Source: RGIG4576 sp964536025
GTDB taxonomy: Bacteria > Bacteroidota > Bacteroidia > Bacteroidales > Muribaculaceae
NCBI GenBank assembly: GCA_964536025.1
Contig: CAZHXA010000050.1
Span: 1 to 5,092, forward strand
Direction: 5' to 3'
DNA: 5,092 nucleotides
The notes under the pieces are model-generated. The model ran no database searches, was not told where the DNA came from, and saw only the letters and a program-made list of their open reading frames with translations. Position 1 is the stretch's first letter, and every line of letters starts with the position of its first letter. Positions 1-5,092 of this stretch are shown piece by piece. A program made the position numbers and the translations under genes.

Positions 1-884
1 TTATTACATATTTGCGATCTTCATCGTTAGCAAATTGTGAATCATTCACGCAAAATAGCATAGGTTTATAGAATTCATGTTTTTTATAATTATTTCGATT
101 GTCAATATGTAATCTTTGTGATGTATGTTGCGTAACGTAACATAATTTCCCTTTATTTTCGGCTAGTGCAACATAGGAATATAAATTACGTTGAATATCA
201 TTAGCTGAATGCATGTGATTAGATAATGTAGCACTTATTTCTTTGTCAAACAATTGTCTTGCGTATTGATAAGTACTCTTTTTGTAGGCATCAATATTAT
301 GATGTGTTTTATCATTGTAATAAGTTCCATATTTTTGTTCAACAAGTAAGGCTGCATTATGGATAGTTTGTATATAGTTTAGTAGTGTTTTTCCTAATAT
401 TTTTGTCTTAAATAATAGGTCCATTTCCTAAAAGGGCGACGATTAAAACGAATTATTGGTAATAAATCTTTTGTGAAAAAATATCAGGTTTTACCGGTTG
501 ATTTATAAACATATCATCGTTTGCATATAGAAAGTATTCCGATAATCCGGGAATTTTATGAATGTGATGTTCTATAACTATCGAATTAAAGCATGGTAAA
601 CATTCTTTTGGTAAAATAGTGGTGTGATCCACAATTTTAATCTTTGGATGTAATGTGTTAAGCCATTCCGGTATTTGATTATCTGTGACTATGAAAATTT
701 TCCTAATCCATGGAGCATATTTTTCTATAGAACGTAAACTATATTTTAATTCATCGTTATTTTCAAATCGACCTTTGCAATTTTCTTCATTATTTGTGAA
801 ATGTTCGGTATATTTTTTTCGCTTTTCTATCCATTTCGGGTCATTCCCATTAACCCAAAGGTATATTAAATCAATGTCTATCAT
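1..884 (-). pseudogene. Stealth-family sugar-phosphate transferase, two frameshifts, 3' end outside window
   Basis: Stealth proteins transfer hexose-1-phosphate to growing capsular glycans. ATG at 884-882 lies 4 bases after the upstream gene's stop. The first frame gives 143 residues: conserved region 1 (IYLWVNGNDPKW, residues 7-18), region 2 (DELKYSLRSIEKYAPW, 44-59; IVTDNQIPEWL, 65-75) and GLSEYFLYANDD (113-124), then a stop at 453. Coding continues in another frame (TKDLLPIIRFNRRPFRK), and from about 423 in a third frame that stays open to base 1. That last part holds region 3 (HHNIDAYKKS, about 302-273) and region 4 (FCVNDS, about 55-38). The breaks are best explained by one missing base in the six-A run at 476-481 and one in the TTT at 424-426. 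Mended, it reads about 295 codons before the window edge, so perhaps 15-30 residues are missing. Family assignment is firm; whether the breaks are biological or sequencing error is open. The acceptor sugar cannot be inferred. Confidence 0.5.
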
Positions 885-888
885 AATT

Positions 889-1677
889 TTATAGTTGATT
901 AATAATTATTTTTTTAATTTCCGGATACTTTTCAAGTATAGTGTTTAGTGTCGTTGCGTTGTTGTCGGTTTTTCCTTTAAAATTGGTGGTTTTTAAAGAA
1001 ATTTCTTTAGGCTTATCTAATCCGTGAGGCTTGTTGTAGCCAAATGGGACCGGAACCACTGAAAGTCCGTTAGCAACTGTTGCTGCCCAAAACCAAATAT
1101 CATCAGTAGTAGGAGCAATTTTTGAAAATAATTCCACATCTAACATCTCTGATTTTAGAGAATGAGGTGGATATAGTACGCCTCCGACTCCAGTTGGCAG
1201 ATTGAAGATGTTTGAATGAATTCGTTAAAACAAAAAGTTATACCAACGGTATTTTGTCCAACAACGATATGGCTTTCCAAGTTTTATACGCTTGACACGG
1301 TGAGCCACTACTGCGTTAGGCATTACCGAATGAAAGTTTAATAAATCACGAAGCATGTGTTTGTGATATTTAACGTCATCATCAACAGTTATAATGATAG
1401 CTTCAGGGAAGTCTATTAATGCCGGAATAAGCTTTCGGTAAGAACGTATGTCTCTGTCGTAGTTTCTAATTTCAAAAATGGGATTATTCTCAGATAATAA
1501 CTTTAATTTTTTCGGAATTTTATTTTCCGGGAATTGAGAAAAAGTTAGATAAAGTATCAATTTGTCGGGTAGAACTGACCCTTTCAAAATAGAATGTATG
1601 GCTTTGACGGCATATTGTATGGCTTCGGGAAAAGAAGTCATAGAAACTATTACTTGGCGTTTTATATTTTGAGTCAT
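889..1677 (-). pseudogene. Glycosyltransferase (GT-A-like) interrupted by an in-frame TAA
   Basis: A probable cytoplasmic glycosyltransferase of the polysaccharide cluster. The start chosen is ATG 1677-1675; a TTG at 1689 would add four residues but has no support. The protein opens with a beta strand typical of GT-A folds (RQVIVSMTSFPEAI, residues 7-20) and has a metal/nucleotide-sugar motif TVDDDVKY (97-104). It reads to YRWYNFLF and meets TAA at 1227-1225 (codon 151). The same frame continues without shift (RIHSNIFNLPTGVGGVLYPP, then MLDVELFSKIAPTTDDIWFW) to TAA at 889-891, giving 262 codons in all. The text on both sides of the stop reads as one protein, so a single change such as CAA or AAA to TAA is the simplest explanation. 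The N-terminal piece alone lacks the TTDDIW segment and is probably inactive. No exact enzyme family or donor sugar is claimed. It sits 40 bases after the GT92-like gene and 4 bases before the next Stealth gene. Confidence 0.5.
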
Positions 1678-1701
1678 AATATTAAGCAATTAATGAATTA
1701 A

Positions 1702-1725
1702 TAAAATAAAAACAGATTTATTTTA
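1702..1725 (-). repeat. A/T-only inverted repeat at the stop of the GT92-like gene
   Basis: On the plus strand, TAAAATAAA (1702-1710) and TTTATTTTA (1717-1725) are perfect 9-base inverted arms separated by AACAGA. The right arm contains the stop codon of the upstream glycosyltransferase (1718-1720), and the repeat fills part of the 40-base gap before the next gene. A hairpin made only of A-U pairs is weak, there is no G+C core, and such repeats arise easily in DNA this A+T-rich. It could be a processing or attenuation point, but I do not call it a terminator. Confidence 0.5.
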
Positions 1726-2608
1726 GCAAACTTGTTTCTTCAATGTCGTTAAGGTCATATTGATAGAAATATTCTGTTTTAACGGTCCTTTGAGTGCCAC
1801 TTGCTCTGCCTCGTGCTTGTTTTTCGATAAATTCTTCATAAGATTTTACGGCGTAGTGATTTATGCGAATGACATCTTGTTGTGGCTCGCGATTACGAAA
1901 GTTCTTTTTGATAGGGTAGTTATGCGAATCAGCTATATAACCTGATATTTTTGCAGCTTCGTGGCATCCTATCATAGTGAAAACGCGACGAGGGTTTACT
2001 ATGCTCTTTACATGACGATTTAAGTAATGGCTTGGTTTGGAATGAAATTTGAATCTGTCCAGTACATTTTCTGAAGTTTTGTTTTTCTTTCCACTACTGC
2101 CATATATCAACCAATTAATTTCTACTGCTGCAAAAGATTCGAATTTAATTAAAAAATCGGGTATAGATGCATCTTTTATAGGGACTATAAATTCATCTAA
2201 ATCAATAAATGCAATCCATTGAGATGTAAACCGGTTTTTTTCTAAACAATCATCATATGCGGCTAATTGTTTTCTATATCCGGGCCAATATTTATAATCC
2301 ACTATACCGGATTTAATATATGGAGCTAATAGATCTTTTGTGTTATCGGTACTTTCATTGTCGTAGATATAAAATTTATCTACTCCATGATTAATGTGCC
2401 ATTCAATCCATTCCTTAAAATATGGTCCTTCATTTTTTGCAATTGCACATACCGACAAGTAATGTATAGGTTGTGTATGGTCTTTTTTTATTTGTTGTTT
2501 TAATTTTAGTGCGTTTATTAAACCATATCTTAGAATTCCTCGCCATCTGTTTCTTTTCATTTTATGTGGAATTACTCCAGCTATTATTTCTGCAATTATT
2601 TTATTCAT
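1718..2608 (-). CDS. GT92/GT2-like glycosyltransferase (intact)
   Basis: Probable glycosyltransferase adding one sugar to a surface polysaccharide repeat unit, acting at the cytoplasmic face of the inner membrane. The 296-residue frame is complete. A basic N-terminus (residues 16-42) may bind membrane or lipid-linked acceptor; there is no signal peptide. The GT-A core starts with SVCAIAKNEGPYFKEWIEWH (52-71), followed by YIYDNESTDNT (80-90) for the nucleotide-sugar pocket and the metal-binding motif FIDLDEFI (134-141). The C-terminal half contains GCHEA (214-218) and HYAVKSYEEFIEKQARGRA (251-269), typical of the GT92 (formerly DUF23) and Glyco_tranf_2_4 group. ATG 2608-2606 lies 2 bases after the stop of the Stealth remnant, so it depends on upstream transcription and perhaps on translational coupling, which the premature stop at 2896-2898 could weaken. 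It is the only protein gene here with no visible lesion. The fold is confident; the sugar and linkage are unknown. Confidence 0.5.
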   Translation of the reverse strand: MNKIIAEIIAGVIPHKMKRNRWRGILRYGLINALKLKQQIKKDHTQPIHYLSVCAIAKNEGPYFKEWIEWHINHGVDKFYIYDNESTDNTKDLLAPYIKSGIVDYKYWPGYRKQLAAYDDCLEKNRFTSQWIAFIDLDEFIVPIKDASIPDFLIKFESFAAVEINWLIYGSSGKKNKTSENVLDRFKFHSKPSHYLNRHVKSIVNPRRVFTMIGCHEAAKISGYIADSHNYPIKKNFRNREPQQDVIRINHYAVKSYEEFIEKQARGRASGTQRTVKTEYFYQYDLNDIEETSLLK

Positions 2609-2610
2609 GC

Positions 2611-3552
2611 TTAAATTTCAAAACTTGATTTTTCTGGTAATATATGTTGAAATGCTTTCTGTATATTATTCATTACGAGGTCGTAATTGCGTATGTGAAC
2701 GTTGTCGTTCAAGCATATAAGCGTGTATGACTGATTGTATATAGTCTGGATTGCTTGTTTTGCTCGAATCATAAGAGGAAACATTTTAGTATCATTATAT
2801 GTATTATATGGCGTAAAATTTCCTTGACGTATTTGCCAAGTGCGAAAAAGTTCCGGAGTATAGTCGGATATAGACCTAAATCGGTTTAAAGATGTTTAAG
2901 TTAGTTCTTTTTCAGTGGCTGCCCAAACGTCGTAAAACGTACTTTTAAGGTAAGGTTGAGCATTGTGTGGTGTACGAAGAGTTATGAATTTATCATAAAA
3001 TTTAAGTAGATAATTCCAACGAGCTTTGATGCCATAACTTTTGTCAAACCATTTGTTATGGTGAAGTGTCATAACTTCTTTTTTATTGAAGTGGCGATTG
3101 ATAAGTATGATATTGTTTTTAATTCTTCTATACCATTGAGACCATGACGGGTTATAGTCAAATACAGCAATATCACAAGGGAGACCATTTTGAAAGAAAC
3201 GTTCTTTTTTAATATTGTCTATAATATAAAAATCATCATTGAAATAGACAAAGTGTTCGGATAATCCGGGGATTTTATGAATATATCGTTCTATTACAGC
3301 CGAATTATAAGTAGGTAAAAATTGAGAAGGTATAAAATCCTCATGATTAACCAAATTGATTTTGGGATTGCTTTCATCAAGCCATTCCGGTTTTTGTCCA
3401 TCGGTTATAAAATGAATTTTTCTAACCCATGGAGCAAATTTATCTACCCCGCGAAACCAATACTTCAAAAATTCATTATCTCTGAATCGAGCTTTAGATA
3501 CTCCATTCTTAGAGTTGTTTTTATTGCAAGGAATATTATAATCTTCAATATT
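2611..3552 (-). pseudogene. Stealth-family sugar-phosphate transferase remnant, N-terminus lost and in-frame TAA
   Basis: Coding sequence recognisable as a Stealth hexose-1-phosphate transferase runs from about 3552 to a TAA at 2613-2611. It begins NIEDYNIPCNKNN, then SKARFRDNEFLKYWFRG and FAPWVRKIHFITDGQKPEWL (region 2), GLSEHFVYFNDDF, PHNAQPYLKS (region 3) and, near the end, LICLND (region 4). An in-frame TAA at 2898-2896 splits it; the same frame resumes TSLNRFRS and keeps family-like sequence (LFRTWQIRQGNF) to the true end. Region 1 (usually a WVDGND-like motif within the first 20 residues) is absent: a TAA stands at 3555-3553 and no other frame back to the integrase encodes it. There is no ATG or GTG before the region 2 block; a TTG at 3468 would start inside it and is not credible. 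It is the first polysaccharide gene after the integrase and ends 2 bases before the GT92-like gene. It is almost surely inactive as read. Confidence 0.5.
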
Positions 3553-3553
3553 T

Positions 3554-3571
3554 TATATACCTTTGTATATA
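3554..3571. repeat. 7-base palindrome at the integrase/Stealth junction
   Basis: TATATAC (3554-3560) and GTATATA (3565-3571) are perfect inverted arms around a 4-base spacer, CTTT. The site lies 39 bases beyond the integrase stop, exactly where Stealth-like sequence ends without its N-terminal motif. It could be a transcript hairpin after the integrase, a protein-binding site, or the scar of a recombination event; the sequence does not discriminate. No T tract follows on the minus strand, so a classical intrinsic terminator is not supported. Confidence 0.5.
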
Positions 3572-3610
3572 TAAATCCTTCTCTTACGGAGAGATGGCAA
3601 TTAGTTATCG

Positions 3611-4848
3611 TTATAAGCCTTTTAGGATAATTTTGTTAGCAGTGTCTATCGTGGAATTGTCAAGGGATGTTAGGTAAATTTGTGTAGTGCTTTCAGAATT
3701 GTGTCCTAATCCTTCACTTATTATAGAAATTGGAATATTTTTGCTTTTCGCTATGCTTGCCCATGAGTGGCGACTGACATACATTGTGAGGTGTGTAGAT
3801 AATCCTGCCATTGTAGCAATTATTTTCAGTTTGTTATTGACAAATCTAAGTGCATTGCGATAATTTTCTCTTTCATTCCCGGTTGTGTTAATTATAGGCA
3901 ATAAATAAACAGAACCTTTAGTATTATATAGATTGATTATCTCTTGCATTGATTTTCCCACTTTATGAAAATGATTTGCCCTGTCTTTTTTCTGCGATAG
4001 GATAGTATGCCATTTGATAGGTCTTTCTTTTTGAGGTATGCCATGTCTATAAAAGACATTCCGCGTGTGTAAAATGAAAAAAGAAATAAATCTCTTGTAA
4101 GTTCTAACGTTGGATTATTGGATAAATCTAACTTCTTGATACATTTTATCTCATTTAGTGATAATGCTCGTTTTACAGTCTTGTCTATACCAGTATAAAC
4201 ATGTTTAAAAGGATTGCGATTTTCTATTATTCCCTGCTCAACAGCTCTGTTGTAAACAGCTCTAAGTATCCTATTATAAAAAGAAGTAGAGTTAGGGATT
4301 AATCCACGATTATGTAGCCACGCCTCATAGGATTCAATAATTTCGGAGGTAATACAATCGAGCATGATATTTTCCTCCTTGCGAAAATGCTTAAAGCTGT
4401 TGAGTGTAGCACGATAGGTTTCCGATGTGCGAATCTTGCCATTTTCTTTTAGTTTAGCGATAATATTTTCCATAAAATTGAAAAGCGAATATTCACGGGT
4501 GTACCTTTTATATTCATTAATAAGATTATCGCAAGTAAAAGGAATTCCATTTGCTTCTAATTTGTTGCTTATTGTGATGAAACGTTTTATGTCATAATAA
4601 ATTTGTGTACGTATAGATTTCAATAAGTCCTTACGTTCACTATTATTAGTTATGGTTATAGCCGATTGTTTGAAATTCCATTCTTTGGAAAAAAAATTAT
4701 AGCGTGTAGAGAATTGACGAACAGTGCGATTGTGGATAATTTGATAATAGATTGCCCCCTTTTTGTTTTCAATCGTTGATTGACGAAATTTTACGTTAAT
4801 AGAAGTTTTTATAAATTTTAAATATAGGTTATACATGCAAGTTTTCAT
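3611..4848 (-). pseudogene. Tyrosine recombinase/integrase (Bacteroidales type), one frameshift
   Basis: A site-specific DNA recombinase that would cut and rejoin DNA through a phosphotyrosine intermediate. ATG 4848-4846 is preceded by a good promoter. The first frame (303 codons) has the N-terminal arm-binding region (INVKFRQSTIENKKGAIYYQ, 17-36), a SAM-like core-binding domain (about 115-210) and the start of the catalytic domain, including catalytic Arg in FYTRGMSFIDMAYL (R262) and the beta-hairpin lysine in YRRKKTG. It then runs out at 3937. The rest lies in the neighbouring frame down to 3611: YVSRHSWAS (Tyr in place of the usual His of HxxR, as in many Bacteroidales relatives), GLGHNSESTTQIY with the nucleophilic Tyr, and the tail SLDNSTID. 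One added A in the AAAA run (plus-strand TTTT 3953-3956) joins the parts as IKWEKSMQEI, giving about 412 residues, the normal length. As read, the first product lacks nucleophile and second Arg and should be inactive. Its role (element integration or promoter inversion) is unknown. Confidence 0.5.
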
Positions 4849-4858
4849 AGGCTTGCAT
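4835..4858 (-). repeat. Inverted repeat enclosing the integrase start codon
   Basis: ATGCAAG (4835-4841) and CTTGCAT (4852-4858) are perfect 7-base inverted arms around a 10-base loop that contains the integrase ATG (4848-4846). In the mRNA this would form a hairpin displaying or hiding the start codon. This is a candidate translational control element or operator; only the pairing is seen, the function is inference. Confidence 0.5.
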
Positions 4859-4872
4859 CATCATTTTGATGA
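4858..4872 (-). repeat. Short palindrome at the predicted integrase transcription start
   Basis: TCATCA (4858-4863) and TGATGA (4867-4872) are perfect 6-base inverted arms with a 3-base spacer. They lie just downstream of the integrase -7 element and abut the start-codon hairpin. An operator or 5'-end stem-loop is possible, but 6-base arms are short and this may be chance. Confidence 0.5.
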
Positions 4873-4877
4873 CTATA

Positions 4878-4908
4878 CAAATGTATCTTTAACAGAAAGT
4901 TCTTGAAA
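4878..4908 (-). promoter_or_regulatory. Predicted Bacteroidales promoter of the integrase
   Basis: Read on the minus strand, TACATTTG (4885-4878) matches the Bacteroidales -7 consensus TAnnTTTG exactly. TTTC (4908-4905) stands 19 bases upstream in the -33 position, one base off TTTG. Transcription would start near 4874, leaving a leader of about 26 bases before the ATG at 4848, without a Shine-Dalgarno sequence. No other promoter matching this form was noticed before the polysaccharide genes, so they may depend on it. Confidence 0.5.
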
Positions 4909-4967
4909 AGATTTTTTTTGAAAAATAAAATAAGTAAAAAAGAAGAGCGTCATTTGCTTGTGAAAAG

Positions 4968-4999
4968 TTTGTGTATTTGAAAAAAAATATATAACTTTG
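4968..4999 (+). promoter_or_regulatory. Predicted Bacteroidales promoter of tRNA-Gly
   Basis: TTTG (4968-4971) and TAACTTTG (4992-4999) match the -33 and -7 elements of the Bacteroidales vegetative sigma factor with a 20-base spacer. The upstream stretch (4911-4950) is very A-rich, like an UP element. Predicted transcription starts a few bases after 5000, about 40 bases before the tRNA, in accord with a processed 5' leader. Confidence 0.5.
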
Positions 5000-5042
5000 C
5001 ACTCGCAAAAAGGAAAGAGCCTTTTAAATATTAAAATAAAAT

Positions 5043-5092
5043 GCGAAAATAGCTCAGTTGGTAGAGCACAACCTTGCCAAGGTTGGGGTCGC
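5043..5092 (+). tRNA. tRNA-Gly (anticodon GCC), 3' part outside window
   Basis: The 5' two thirds of a tRNA is present. The acceptor strand GCGAAAA (5043-5049) is followed by the D stem GCTC/GAGC (5052-5055, 5064-5067) with loop AGTTGGTA. The anticodon stem CAACC/GGTTG (5069-5073, 5081-5085) encloses loop TTGCCAA with anticodon GCC at 5076-5078, which reads glycine codons GGC and GGU. The variable loop GGGTC and the first bases of the T stem end the window. The 3' half, the usual target of integrases, cannot be inspected. Confidence 0.5.

Noticed and set aside
685..894. Plus-strand open frame opposite the downstream Stealth gene
   Set aside because: It lies antisense to a segment with clear Stealth regions 1 and 2, and its protein is low-complexity with no recognisable motif.
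889..1146. Separate small gene starting at the ATG at 1146-1144
   Set aside because: The same frame continues upstream with family-like sequence to the TAA at 1227-1225; this is the C-terminal part of the interrupted glycosyltransferase.
1760..1945. Plus-strand open frame opposite the GT92-like gene
   Set aside because: Shadow of the intact glycosyltransferase; no motif and no promoter or start context.
1225..2898. Stop-codon reassignment explaining the internal TAA codons
   Set aside because: TAA also ends the GT92-like gene, the second glycosyltransferase and the Stealth remnant at natural ends, so it works as a stop here.
3558..3565. TACCTTTG, a perfect -7 match on the plus strand
   Set aside because: No TTTG or TTG at 19-21 bases upstream, and it would only drive transcription antisense to the integrase.
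3581..3600. Possible terminator (TCTCT/AGAGA arms) after the integrase
   Set aside because: Only five paired bases and no following T tract on the minus strand; not supportable.
3322..3630. Plus-strand open frame opposite the Stealth remnant and junction
   Set aside because: Antisense to Stealth region 2 and spans the junction; no recognisable domain.
3937..3961. Programmed -1 frameshifting in the integrase
   Set aside because: The overlap has no X XXY YYZ slippery heptamer in the reading frame, and related integrases are single open frames; mutation or read error is simpler.
1..5092. CRISPR arrays, insertion sequences, riboswitches
   Set aside because: No regularly spaced repeats, transposase or IS-like ends, or recognisable riboswitch core was seen on either strand.

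Overview
The window looks like a fragment of a Bacteroidales chromosome (Bacteroides, Prevotella or a relative). The grounds are the strong A+T bias, two TAnnTTTG-type -7 promoter elements, absence of clear Shine-Dalgarno sequences, a tyrosine recombinase of the Bacteroidales type, and a surface-polysaccharide operon directly behind it. Genus cannot be fixed from the sequence.

Layout. Every protein gene is on the minus strand, so transcription runs from high to low coordinates. At the right edge a tRNA-Gly(GCC) gene (5043 to beyond the window) points right. A 194-base divergent spacer carries one promoter for the tRNA and one for the integrase. The integrase (4848-3611) is followed by a polysaccharide cluster: a Stealth-type sugar-phosphate transferase (remnant, 3552-2611), a GT92/GT2-like glycosyltransferase (2608-1718, intact), a second glycosyltransferase (1677-889) and a second Stealth-type transferase (884 to beyond the left edge). 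Spacings of 2, 40 and 4 bases indicate one operon that built a capsule or other surface glycan containing phosphodiester-linked sugars.

The main result of reading across frames is that four of the five protein genes are broken. The integrase has one frameshift. The first Stealth gene lacks its N-terminal motif and has an in-frame TAA. The second glycosyltransferase has an in-frame TAA. The second Stealth gene has two frameshifts. Joining the pieces restores recognisable family motifs each time. The three frameshifts all look like loss of one base from a short A/T run, so the locus is either a decaying capsule operon or partly an artefact of sequencing error; raw reads would decide. Only the GT92-like gene is open from start to stop.

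I see no previously undescribed system here. The most notable points are the concentration of lesions, the fused integrase/Stealth junction with a small palindrome, and the integrase lying beside a tRNA gene.
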